Made by a program: the position numbers and the translations under genes. Of a DNA stretch of 64,000 nucleotides, positions 1 to 11,133 are shown in pieces. Positions within the stretch are counted from its first letter, which is position 1; the number at the start of each line of letters is the position of its first letter. The notes under the pieces were generated by a model, which saw nothing but the letters and a program-made list of their open reading frames with translations, made no database searches and was not told the origin of the DNA. This DNA comes from Pollenia angustigena (lineage: Eukaryota; Arthropoda; Insecta; Diptera; Polleniidae), in contig OV884056.1 in assembly GCA_930367215.1 (NCBI GenBank), forward strand, positions 125,114,053 through 125,178,052, written 5' to 3'.

Positions 1-361
1 AAAAACTTATTGAAGAGCTTAAAAAACATACAATATTTATATAAAAAGAATAAATTCAATAAAATAACAAAATCTTGATATACTTTCGAACCCGTTTTTA
101 ATGCATAAATAAGTAAACAAATAAAAAACAGCTGACAGGAATGGCTTTTGTAACGCGTGTTGTGTAACTTGCAATTTTTTACGCGCTACAGTTTTTAAAC
201 GCACGATACTCGTCGACGAACTAACGCGTGTTATGTACTTCTACCTTTAACGATAACAACTGCTGTTTAAAATGTTACAGAATAGCAAAATCGTTAATTT
301 GCTTGTTAATTTTTTTAACAATGACAAATATTGTTAAAATTAATTACAGAATCGCACTACT
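1..361. other. AT-rich stretch, no gene seen
   Basis: No open reading frame with recognisable content, no RNA gene and no clear repeat boundary was found. It reads as non-coding AT-rich DNA up to the foldback element. Confidence 0.6.
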
Positions 362-587
362 GGTATAGACGGGCAGTAACCCTAGGTATACACTAAAGAT
401 AAATATCTCAGCCAGTTGGCAATAACGTCGGCAGAATAACAAAGCAATATTGCTTATTGTTCAGCTTATGTTAAAGGGATGGGAAAACGTATTTATGTTA
501 ACTCATAATTTGAAAAACATCAAGGAAGAAGGTGCAGTGTACAAACTGGCGCTTTCTTGCAAAAATTATTTTTATTGATATAAATTC

Positions 588-785
588 TTTCTTATTCGAC
601 TTTATTATTAAAATGTATATTAATTTGTTTAAGCTTGAGCTTTTTTTTATATAAAAATATTAATTTTACTTAAACAAAAAAAAAAAAAAAAAAATTAATA
701 AAATTAATATTTTTATATAAAAAAGAACTCAAACTTAAACAAATTAATATAAATTTAAATAATAAAAGTCGAATAAGAAAAAAAT
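588..785. repeat. Long AT-rich inverted repeat (hairpin)
   Basis: Two arms of roughly 85-95 bp (about 588-670 and 693-785) are near-perfect reverse complements around a poly-A centre. Both contain the pieces TTATTCGACTTT and TTAATTTGTTTAAG. A transcript crossing it would fold into a long double-stranded stem. It could be a collapsed foldback element. No coding content. Confidence 0.65.
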
Positions 786-1237
786 TATATTATTAAAAAT
801 TATTTTTGTAATTTTATTTTAGTTAGGGAAATCACGATGGGTAGTGCAAAGTGTGCAAACGGTGCAAATGCGTGCAAAAATACACAACAACAAAATGTAC
901 GTATTTGCAATTTGCTCTTTTTTACTTCGTTTGCACTAAAAAAACCATGAGCAAAGTCAGTAGTGCATATTTGCTCAGTTGCAAACAAATGTAAGCAATA
1001 ACATTTGACATATTAAGTGCCATATTGATTTTAAGAAAACTTATAAATTGAACGTTTTTGCAGATTGTAAAATAAAATAGAGAATTAAATTTAAATTAAT
1101 TAAAAAGAAAACATTTATTTTAATTTGCTTGTGTATAATTGTAAATAAATGCAAATTTTTTACAGTGCTGCCAGAAGTTTTTAGTGCTGCCAGAATACAT
1201 TTTTAGAAAAATAGCATATTTGCACAAAAATAACACA

Positions 1238-1729
1238 GGGTCTCCACCTGAGATAAGATATAAGATTTTTATTTCAGCAAACGTCAAATTCAATCGCAGA
1301 GAGTATTATCTTACGTGTGGACTCTCAAATAGTGTTAGTATTAATATTATAATAAATGTTATGAGACAGTTGTTATTAGAAATCTTATAACAACTATCTT
1401 ATAAGATGAGCTGTCAAAAATACACATACATACACACATATAAAACAAAAAAAGACGCATTCATTAAAATGTTTAATTTTTTTGTGCAAATAGTGAATAT
1501 CTTGTGATAAGTTTGAAAAGCCATTTTGTTTAACTAAAAAACAAGAAAAAACTAAAAAAAAGAGTAAAAACGACACAAGTTTACTGCACGAGAATCATTC
1601 GATTATGAAATCTTATAAGATACGTGTTCCCCTTGTTTAGGAATAAGATTAACATGAAGAACTTTGTTCTCTCATTCTGCCGACGCTCTCTCACATATTA
1701 TATCAGATATTATCTTAGGTGAAGACCCC
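1238..1729. mobile_element. MITE with GGGTCTCCACCT termini
   Basis: The left end GGGTCTCCACCTGAGATAAG (from 1238) is matched by the reverse complement of the right end, GGGTCTTCACCTAAGATAAT (ending about 1729). The GGGTCT(C/T)CAC terminus recurs in the MITE at 8196/27599, so both belong to one broad family. It lies inside the foldback element. No ORF. The target-site duplication is not clear. Confidence 0.6.
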
Positions 1730-3651
1730 ATGTAGAAGTGGTCTGCTTACGATCAATCATAATAATTTAATTTAATTTAATTCTTTTAATGCAATTATAA
1801 TTTGCTACCATTTCACAAATTTAATTTCTTTCTCACACAATTTGCTTTTATATTTTTCTTTTTTGTTTCTTTTTTCTCAATTGATAACCAAATTTGACGT
1901 TTTATGAAATCAATAATTGTCAACGAAAATGGACTAACAATTATTGCAACATAAATTGTCGGCAATAAATATGTACGAGAAATTGCTGTCTACATTAAAG
2001 ATAACATAATTTTGACATTTACTGCAATATATGTCGCAATAATTATCTCTGGTATAGAGGGGCAGTAATGTTTTTCAAATTATGAGTTAACATAAATACG
2101 TTTTCCCATGCCTTTAACATAAGCTGAGCAATATTGCTTTGTTGTGCTGGCGACGTTATTGCCAAGTAGCTGAGATATTTATCTTTTGTGTAGACCTAGG
2201 GTAACATCTACTATCAATAAAAAATGTCACCATTTCTGAAAAAAAAGTTTTAATTTTTTAAATACCTTTTTTCTACAAAAGTGCCAACATTTTAAAATAT
2301 AACACAAAAATGTATTTCTAATTTATTTTGTTTAATAATTTTAGCAAAATTAAGCAAAATACGGCTTGCAAAAAAGGAAAAACTTGAGAAATGGTAGCGC
2401 GCTTTCAAAACAACTTCCATTTTGTCAGTGATGCCACAATAATAACAGAATTTATTGGCACTTTTCAAGTGATGACACCATGGTGGAATAAGCAGGTGGC
2501 ATCGTTACTGCAACATTACAACAAAAATGGAAATTATATCACCGTTTATACCCTTTGTACACTAGCATACATTTCGGAAGAACGTATGGAAGATGTTGAA
2601 AATGTGAAATACGCGTTCACACTTGAAACATCTAACATCTACCATCAATAAAAAATGTTACAATTTCTGAAAAAAAAACTTTTGTTTATTTAAATTACTT
2701 TTTTTTCTACAAAAGTGACAAGATTTCAAAAGATAGCACCAAAATGTGTTTCTCATTCATTTCGTTTAATAATTTTAGCAAAATTAAGCAAAATAGGGCT
2801 TGCAAAAAAAGAAAAACTTGAGAAATGGTAACGCTGCTTTCAAAGCAACTTCCATTTTGCCAGTGATGCCACAATAATAATAGAATTTATTGCCACTTTT
2901 CTAGTGATGACACTAAAAGAATCGAAAAATGTGAAAGGGAACAAAATGAGAAAGTAACATTCTGCAAAGATGTTGAAAAATTTTGATTTTTAGCCCTATG
3001 TATTTCTTATACCCTTTGTACACTTGCATACATTTCGGAGGAACGCATGGAATATGTTGAAAATGTGAAATACGCATTCACACTTGAAACATCTAACATT
3101 TACCATTAACAAAAAATGTCACCATTTCTGAAAAAAAAACTTTTATTTTTTTAAAATACTTTTTTTTTACAAAAGTACCAACATTTTAAGAGATAACACC
3201 AAAATGTATTTCTAATTCATTTTGTTTAATAATTTAAGCAAAATAAGGCTTGCAAAAAAGGAAAAACTTGAGAAATGGTAACGCTGCTTTCAGAGCAACC
3301 GCCATTTTGTCAGTGATGCCACAATAATAACAGCATTTATTGCCACTTTTCTAGTGATGACACTAAAAGAATCGAAAAATGTAAAAGGGAACAAAATGAG
3401 ATAGTAACATTCTGTAAAAATGTTGATTTTTAGCCCTATGTATTTCTTATGGGAAAATTCCAACATTTTCACAAATTGATGTTAAATGTTGACAAGTGTG
3501 AAAAGGCTATTACGTCTAAAAATACTTTAAACAAAAATCAAAGCGTGCCGCTGAACGTGATGAAATAAATAAATTTTTAGTCAATTTTTATTTAATTACG
3601 GTCAATATCTTATTTATTTTAATTTAAAATTATCAAAATCTGGGAACAAGT

Positions 3652-4534
3652 CTAGTTTACCAACACAGCTCTAAATAAAAAAAAGTACATAAGGTGATAG
3701 AAAATTGAAAAATAAGAAGAAGAAATTAAATGGCAAAATTCTCGGAAACGCATAGTTTCCGAGTTATGGACCTCGGAAGTTTTCATATATACTTGCGATT
3801 TCCCTCTACATTTCTGAACGTATATGGCCAATATTGGTATTATTTGAAAGCATTTGAATATATCTTTCTGGAAATGCAAAATTTATTTAAAACTTTTTAA
3901 ATCTTTAGCTCCTAACACTGTTTTTACAAAATTTATATCAAAATGTTACGGAAGTGCACTAGGTAATAAAAATGTAATCAAATAAACCCCAGCTTCTCTA
4001 AATAAAGATTCTCTGCATAGCCGGCCTTCGGCCGGGCGCAAGAATTTTATCCTCTGTGGCATAACAAACACCGGCTTCGCTAACTAAAGCTTCTCTGCAT
4101 AACCGGCCTTCGGCCGGGCGCAAGGATTTTCTCTATGGTATGACAAATACCGGCTTCGCTAACTAAAACTTTTCTGCATAGCCGGCCTTCGGCCGGGCGC
4201 AAGGATTTTCTCCTCTATGGTATAACAAACACCGGCTTCTCTAAATAAAGCTTCTCCGCATAGCCGGCTCCTTAATCCTTAATGGATTAATAATATTTAA
4301 ATAAAATGTTTATATCTAGAAAAATTTATTCAAAAGCTTTTAAATGATACCAATATTGGCTATATACGTTCAAAAATGTAGTGGGAAATCGCGAATTTAT
4401 ATGAAAACTTCAACGGTCCATAACTCTGAAACTATGCGTTTCCGAGAATTTTGTCATTTAATTTTTTCTTCTTATTTTTCAATTTTCTATCACCCTATGT
4501 TTTTTTTTTATTTGGAGCTGCGTTGGTAAACTAG
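3652..4534. mobile_element. Foldback element with ~245-bp arms and an internal minisatellite
   Basis: The left arm (3652 to about 3899) is matched by the reverse complement of about 4290-4534. Both arms begin CTAGTTTACCAAC and share ATAGAAAATTGAAAAATAAG and AACGCATAGTTTC. Between them lies a minisatellite of about 80-bp units. This arms-plus-tandem-repeat layout is typical of foldback transposons. It interrupts the ~450-bp tandem array. No coding sequence was recognised; matching short ORFs on the two arms are mirror images of the same non-coding DNA. Confidence 0.7.
3990..4268. repeat. ~80-bp minisatellite with UUCG-loop GC hairpins
   Basis: Three and a half units of about 79-82 bp. Each full unit contains CCGGCCTTCGGCCGGGCGC, at 4021-4039, 4103-4121 and 4182-4200. 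The palindrome CCGGC-C(TTCG)G-GCCGG would form a very stable stem closed by a C(UUCG)G tetraloop in RNA. It is an island of GC in otherwise AT-rich DNA. The block GGTATAACAAACACCGGCTT links the units. Confidence 0.8.
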
Positions 4535-6557
4535 ATTTAAGCCAAAATCTGTAATAAAATACAATAATCACAAATCAAAACGTGAACTTTTTGTAAACAT
4601 AAACAAAACTTTGACATAAACCTAGACAAACAATGCAAGAGTAAAAAATCGTCTTCTGGCGTAGTGCTGAAAATGAGATATTAACATTCTGTAATGCCCT
4701 TTGTACACTTGCATATATTTCGGAGGAACGCATGGAAGATGTTGAAAATGTGAAATACGCGTTCTCACTTGAAACATCTACTATCAATAAAAAATGTCAC
4801 CACTTCTGAAAAAAAACTTTTATATTATTTAAATACTTTTTTTCTACAAAAGTGCCAACATTTCAAAAGATAACACCAAAATGTATTTCTAATTCATTTC
4901 GTTTTATAATTTTAGCAAAATAAGGATTGCAAAAAAGGAAAAACTTAAGAAATGGTAACGCTGCTTTCAAAGCAACTTCTATTTTGTCAGTGATGCCACA
5001 ATAATAACAGAATTTATTGCCACTTTTCTAGTGATGACACCAAAAGAATCGAAAAATGTAAAAGGGAACAAAATGAGATAGTAACATTCTGTAATACCCT
5101 TTGTACACTTGCATACATTTCGGAGGAACGCTTGGAAGATGTTGAAAATGTGAAATACGCGTTCACACTTGAAACATCTAACATTTACCATTAACAAAAA
5201 ATGTCACCATTTCTGAAAAAAAACTTTTATTTTTTTTAAATACTTTTTTTCTACAAAAGTACCAACATTTTAAGAGATATCACCAAAATGTATTTCTAAT
5301 TCATTTTGTTTAATAATTTTAGCAAAATTAAGCAAAATAAGGCTTGCAAAAAAGAAAAAACTTGAGAATAATAACAGATTTTATTGCCAATTTTCGAGTG
5401 ATGACACTAAAAGAATCGAAAAATGTAAAAGGGAACAAAATGAGATAGTAACATTCTGTGAAAATGTAGAAAAATTAAGATTTTTAGCCCTATGTATTTC
5501 TTATGGGAAAATTTCAACATCTTCGCAAATAGATGTTAAATGTTAAATGTTAACAAGTGTGAAAAGGCTATAAAAATGTTGAAAAATATTGATTTTTAGC
5601 CCTATGAATTTCTTATGGGAAAATTCCAACATCTTCGAAATTGATGTTAAATGTTGACAAGTGTGAAAAGGCTATAAGGATGTTGAAAAATTTTCATTTT
5701 TAGCCCTATGTATTTCTAACGGGAAAATTCCAACATTTTCGCAAATTGATGTTAAATGTTGACAAGTGTGAAAAGGCTATAAGTCTGTGCCAAGCAGTGT
5801 GACCCTTTAGGATTTTCACTGCTAAATTTAGCATTATTTATTTTGATTTAGCAGCGAATTTGTCAAATAGCATTTAGCATTATTTTCAGCATTTTTGTAA
5901 CATTTTTTTTAGCATAATTTAGCATTTTTTAATCATAAAATGTTTATATGTATATTGCTATTTCACAATATAACTTATCACTTCTGTCAATCTCTATAAT
6001 TGTATTTTGACATTTATTCGTCTATACAAATGCATAATAATAGCAACCCTGTTAAAAGCAAAAAAAAAAAAAAATTAAAGAAGAAATGGTAGATTTTACT
6101 ACAGAAGAAATAACGGTTTCGGAACAGCAATGGCAAAAGCTGAATGGCAAAAGCTGAATGCATACGAATTGATGAACCAAAGTTCAACTATTGAATTCTG
6201 GATAGGTGTTTAGAATATGATGAAAACACATTATATTCTAATGGTATTTTGACCAACAAATGGTGTTTAATGTGTAATTAAATTTACTGAAAATGCTGTT
6301 GAATAGCCTTTTATGTTTTCAATGATAATTTTTGTTTTTACTTATATTTTGTATTTAATAATATATATCTGTGGCAATAAATAATAATGCTTTTTAATTT
6401 TATTACATATTCTTATTATCTTCTTCACGCTGCTAAATTTCAAGTACTAAATGTCATTATTAATAAAACTCTTTGCATTTATATTTTAACTTTCACAATA
6501 CAACACACAATTCATTTTAGACAAAACCCTTAATATCGCAAAACACGAAATTTCGAC

Positions 6558-7383
6558 TTAACCCTTTACGGCTTCATATTGTATTTCTGCAACATACCCT
6601 TAAAGTAAGTGTAAAAATATTGTATATGGCAGCATAGCAATTTAAGGTGATGTTGCAGTTTGGTTACAAAGCATTCTTGAGGTTTAAAAACTATAAGTTT
6701 TCTAAACAGCACCAAGTTTGTATTAATTTCATTCAAGTGACACGTGTGTAGAACTCTGTTGTGCACTCTTTGAATTCATTTTCAAAACAATTTTTTTTAA
6801 AGTAATAGCAATATTGAGCTATTGAAATTTGTTTGAGTGAAAGGTATGAGGATATATTTTAATAAGCAATTACCAATTTCGTTATACTGATTTTGGTTTG
6901 TTGTATATATGCAACATTGCCTATTGAGGTGTATTATTTTACTATTTTTGCAACATTGTGAATGACTTTTCTTTAGTATCAAAATGAGCCGTAAATTGCG
7001 TAATATAGCTCCTAACGACCTAGAAATGATTCTATCACAATGGGAAGATAGTGAAGTTGGCCTTGATTTTTCTGTTAACGATGTAGAAAGGGTCGGCACA
7101 ACACGTTCCACTGAAAGATGTCAGGTTTGACCAATGTGGGGCTAGTCTGTGCTACAATAAGCAAAACAACTGCTTTAAAAATGTTCATATTGTTTATTTC
7201 AACTTAAATTTTGAGAGCTACTGCTGCAATGTTGAATTTCTGCAACAAATAATTTTTTCAATAAATAAGATCTTAAATATAAATAAAATTTTTTTTTTTT
7301 AATTTTTCCATTAATAGTAGCCAATTTACCACCTATTAACCAAAAACTAACGAAATTGGCGTTCTTGCGCCGTAAAGAGTTAA
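6558..7383. mobile_element. pB3: piggyBac relic (818 bp) with TTAA target duplication
   Basis: TTAA at 6558-6561 and 7380-7383 flanks termini CCCTTTACGGC (from 6562) and GCCGTAAAGAG (ending 7379), an 11-bp imperfect inverted repeat. The TTAA duplication and CCC... ends define a piggyBac-type element. Only a short N-terminal-like ORF remains, so it needs transposase from elsewhere. It is nested in hAT-2. Confidence 0.85.
6984..7130 (+). pseudogene. piggyBac transposase N-terminal remnant (48 codons)
   Basis: This short ORF begins MSRKLRNIAPNDLEMILSQW and continues with an acidic stretch before stopping. Its length, position inside a TTAA-flanked piggyBac element and acidic low-complexity character match the N-terminal tail of piggyBac transposases, which precedes the catalytic domain. 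No catalytic-domain sequence follows, so the protein could not act as a transposase. The assignment rests on context and composition rather than on catalytic motifs, and an unrelated spurious ORF remains possible. Confidence 0.45.
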
Positions 7384-8468
7384 GACATTATTAACATCTA
7401 ACATTTTTAAAATTTTACAAAAAACTATTTAAAATTATAAATTTATTTATCGCCTTAAACTGTTTATAATTTATTTTTCTTTTACTTTTCTTGTAAAACC
7501 TAAAGGCCCAACCATAATATGCATAGCCTCGCTTAACCTACTATCAAAAATTAACAAAAAGTCTCTCGAATGTATTTAAAAAAGCAAAAACAAAATCAAA
7601 AAAGATTTGATTCCGTACGGAATGTGCGATCAGTTTCGCACTTTGCTTCAGCAAATGACAGTTTCATAAATCTTCACAAAAATTTTCTTTAAGTTCAATA
7701 TGGTTTGCCTCATATGATTTACATGTATTCGCACATTTGCTTAAACCAACTTAAGCACATTATGGTTGCGCCTTTACAGTTTTTTTGACAGTTGACAATG
7801 TTACATATTTTGCAAACTGTAGGTTAGGGCTTTAAGCGTTTATCATGTTAAATATTTTAGATAGGGACTTTTGTTTTTTTGGTTTAAAAATCGCTAACTT
7901 TTGTCAAACTACTGAATTGTTTTTATTAAATAAATTTATGTATGTTTATAATCTTTTTTTATATAAACTTCATTTTATTTTTAAGAAATATAATATTTTC
8001 AGATAAATTAATGTATAATTCATTCATTAAAACGATACAATTATTTAAGAAAATTTAGCATTTTTTTTTATCATTTTCAAATTTTATTATTAGCATTTTT
8101 AGCATTGTTTTAATCCCCATTTAGCATCCAATTTGTTTTTAATTGTGGTCACAATGGTGCCAAGGTATATTTACCCTATGTCCACACTTAACACCGGGTC
8201 TCCACGTAGCAATATTTATTGCGGCAAACGTCAAATTTGATGGCTCCATTAAATTTGCGACGTATAGACAGCAAATTGCCATGAGTGGCAATCCATTGCG
8301 CAATGACTGCTCTTCTTATTGCTTGAGCAATTGCTTTTTTTTATTTTTTATTTATTTTTTTTTATTTATTTGAAAAATAAGCAGTACAACAAGACTTAAT
8401 CTTATTTAATAGTAAAGCCACATTAGATTATAACATTTACAAAGGTTTATCTTAAAACTAAAAACAAT

Positions 8469-10680
8469 TTAACCCTCTAACCCGCAAACTTTAAAAAGCT
8501 AAAGACAAGTTTTCGAATAATTTTTTTTAACTCAAAAAAGCCCTCAGAAACTAATTTGCAAACTTAGTTTAGGAGCCAGGTGCAAAAAGGTGAAGAGTGC
8601 CTCAGGGCACTGTTGACGGTTTAGGTGTAAAAAACAAATACATAGATGTAAACTTTTAATTATGATACGGTTTTATTGAAAAACTAATGGAAAATATATA
8701 AAAAATAAGAAAATTTGTTTTACTTTCTACGATGATACTCATAAAAACAATTTTTGGAATTTGAGCAGCATAAATGGAGATCGCAATTTGAGCAAACACA
8801 CTGTGTTTGTGACTTTTTGCATAGTTTGCACCATCTTTTTCCACCTTCTTTGCCTAACCAGATTGGAAAGTGGTCGATATTATCATAACGGACGTCATCA
8901 ACTGGATGTTTCGCTCTTTCGCCAACTTTTGAACTTCCTGGCTGCTGATCTTCTGGTATAGTTTCTGGACGTGGTGTTTTTGGCCCACTACCTGTTCGAC
9001 CAGACGTACGTTTTTTTGTGTATGACACAAGACCAGCAGCAATTTTTATCCCCCATTTGTGTGGCTTATTTGGCATGTACTGTCAAAGATGATGTCGCAT
9101 TTTGGTGCTGCACATTTGCTCGTCGACAAAAAGTCGAGCATGTTTTGGCACGGAATCAAATCTCTTATTGAGTTCGTTGGCCAAAGTTCGAATTCGAAAC
9201 AATGAATCATAACCAGGTTCCCCTTTCTTGATTCGCTCGCTTTCATCTCGGAAAGATAAATACTTTTTTATTGCCTCAAATCGTTTGCGTCTCATTGTAT
9301 TTTGAATAGGAGCGAACGCATTTTTACCCCAGTAACCCTCCAAATTTGGGTACCGGTAAACCGACATATACAACAATATTCCAACGTAATGATTCAGTTC
9401 ACCAGCGTCCACATTAAAATTAGTGTTGATATTTTTGGCGACAGCTGCTCCATTTGTTTCAGAGGCAATTATTTCCATTATTTCGTTGGTGAAGAAATAA
9501 CAAAATATGTCCATTGGGGTTTGTAGGTCTTTGATTTTTGGTGTCAGCGATGAATCTCCTCGAAAAGCTACTTCATTTACATGTAGTTTCATCGATCACT
9601 GCCTCCAGATGATCTGCGAAAATTCTTTCGAATCCTTTTTTATTGATTCAACTCCTGTAAAACAACAAATCTCATATTGTAAAACCAACTGGTAACTCTC
9701 AATTCTTACCTGCACCATTGAATCCACCATTAGAGGGCACATTTGTTGGACCAGTACTTTCCATTAATGGTAACGGAGAGCGGGGTCTTTTCGCTGTTTT
9801 TGTTGCAGCTGTTGATGTAACTGGTTCCACGGCTGTAGAACATGGTGCTGTTGTTGTAACTACTGATTCCACATTTTCGATAATTGGATTCAATGATGAT
9901 GATCCCGAAGGTATGTCAAATGCACTTATATTCATAGACATGTTTAGTGTCTCGGTGAAAAACAAAGTACTATTTTGCATTTTACTAATATATTGTGAAA
10001 TGCAGCGTTCGTCTTCCTGACAAATTTCATCCGGCGCATAAATTGGGTCATTTTTTTCATCATCGCTACTGAAATCGTCTTCATCGTCTGTTTCTATTGC
10101 ATTCATAAACTCTACCAACTGATCATCAGTCAAGGCAGATAACTTAATACGTCTGCGGTCTCTATCTGCCATTCCTATTATTATTATTATTTTTTTTTTT
10201 TTTTTTTGATAAAAATTTGCAAAATAAGATAACAAAAGAGTAAAAAACTATGAAATATAACACGCCGATAAATTTAGCCGCAATCCGCAACAGAGCCCTG
10301 AGGCACTTCTCAGTTTTTGCGTTCTCAACACACTAGTTTTAATTGTTTAACATTTACAAACGCATAAACTGAAAAAAGAATATATTACCTTTAAAAAAAA
10401 ATTATTTCGAATAGATCAGGCGACTAAAAGTTAGTATAACTTTGATTTGAAAAAAAAATCACATACAAAATTTCACGCGCTAAAATTATGACTTCTCCCA
10501 CTAAACAGCTGACAGAACAAAAATCAAAAGTCAGAATGCATTGCAACCTTTAAGTGAAATGTTACCAGATCTGTAACTAAAGTAACCGTTAAATTTAAAA
10601 TAAAAAAAATAATTACTTTCTGAGTTAATTGGTGTTTTGTAATGCGTGCCTTGAGGCACTCTTGCGGGTTAGAGGGTTAA
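8469..10680 (-). mobile_element. pB1: piggyBac element with perfect TTAA duplication
   Basis: TTAA at 8469-8472 and 10677-10680 flanks a 2204-bp element (8473-10676). The inverted ends are CCCTCTAACCCGCAA (left) and TTGCGGGTTAGAGGG (right), a perfect 15-bp terminal repeat. The palindrome GTGCCTCAGGGCAC and variants occur subterminally at 8597-8610, 10295-10306 and 10646-10659. The transposase gene on the minus strand is broken. It is inserted in the 3' untranslated region of the CR1-like element. Confidence 0.95.
8720..10172 (-). pseudogene. pB1 transposase pseudogene: one intron, two nonsense codons, catalytic core deleted
   Basis: piggyBac transposases cut and paste DNA at TTAA using three aspartates. 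Exon 1 (10172-9710) starts MADRDRRRIKLSALTDDQ and is acidic. A 55-nt GT-AG intron (9709-9655) follows. Exon 2 reads in the same frame but meets TGA at 9598-9596. It continues with the N-terminal DDE_Tnp_1_7 region to the first catalytic motif DEQM, then another TGA at 9085-9083 within a RHHL-stop-QYMPNKP motif. After KWGIK the sequence jumps to the C-terminal Cys-rich finger (CKLCKK...CVCSNC...CC...C), so the segment with the other two catalytic aspartates is deleted. Both stops look like CGA to TGA changes. It cannot make active transposase. Confidence 0.9.
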
Positions 10681-11133
10681 AAACAAATTAATTAGTTATG
10701 AGTTACAGATTTTTATACAAAAGAAAAGTAATAATAACATTTTTTTAGTTATATATCCCGTTCGTTCGGTTTGTGCTTTGTTGTGATACAGACGTGTATT
10801 TTTAGCCGCGCATACGATTTGAACTATTAATTAATCACATTTGATTTTGTAATACATAAATATAAGCAGCGAATGGACGCTTAAGAAAAAGATAATATAT
10901 TTTGTTATTTAAATTATTTAACATAATAGTGAACAATTTAAAACGATAAAATTAAATAAAATAAAACAGTAAAAATATATATGTATGTACGTATGAATGT
11001 TCATACATGTGTATACATATTCTGAACAAAAACATTTAAATTTCTTGTTTTTTTTTTTGTTGTTGTAAAATACAATAAATAATAAAAATATTAAAGCAAA
11101 GCAAAACGGTGAAAAACAAAAACCACTCTTTGC

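Larger units (their letters stand above)
362..2205. mobile_element. Foldback/MITE-like element with ~140-bp inverted arms
   Basis: Positions 376-520 are closely matched by the reverse complement of 2068-2204. Both arms contain the block GATAAATATCTCAGC, a GCAATAACGTCG block and a run ending in TTTGAAAAACAT. A direct copy of GGTATAGA(C/G)GGGCAGTAA lies at 362-379 and again at 2050-2067, just inside the right arm. No coding sequence is recognisable. The interior holds a long hairpin and a second MITE. Family unassigned; no target-site duplication could be fixed. Confidence 0.6.
2206..5786. repeat. Complex tandem array, ~410-460 bp units
   Basis: A unit carrying the blocks ATCAATAAAAAATGT, (A)CCATTTCTGAAAAAAA, CTACAAAAGTGCCAACATTT, GCAAAATAAGGCTTGCAAAA and GAAATGGTAACGCTGCTTTC recurs with starts near 2228, 2660, 3121, 4800 and 5206. 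A second sub-unit of about 100 bp (TTTTTAGCCCTATGTATTTC ... GACAAGTGTGAAAAGGCTAT) occurs near 3420 and three times in tandem at about 5466-5780. A foldback element interrupts the array at 3652-4534. Short ORFs in it are repeat shadows. Confidence 0.75.
5787..8164. mobile_element. hAT-2: non-autonomous hAT element with 8-bp TSD
   Basis: An exact 8-bp direct duplication GTGCCAAG lies at 5787-5794 and 8157-8164. The enclosed element (5795-8156) starts CAGTGTGACC and ends GGTCACAATG, so the termini are CA(G/T)TGTGACC inverted repeats. The subterminal motif TTTAGCAT(T) is repeated many times near both ends, which is typical of hAT transposons. No transposase was recognised. A piggyBac relic (pB3) is inserted inside. 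Confidence 0.85.

Noticed and set aside
3990..4268. Regular ~80-bp repeats with palindromes resembled a CRISPR array.
   Set aside because: The whole unit is repeated, not a short repeat with unique spacers, and the setting is a eukaryotic foldback element. It is a minisatellite.
3652..4529. Two matching ORFs of 61-75 codons on opposite strands (3652-3879 and 4344-4529).
   Set aside because: They are the two arms of one inverted repeat, with different codon integrity and no family motif. Not a gene pair.
8761..10020. Several plus-strand ORFs of 60-100 codons across pB1.
   Set aside because: They are shadows of the minus-strand transposase and have no motifs.
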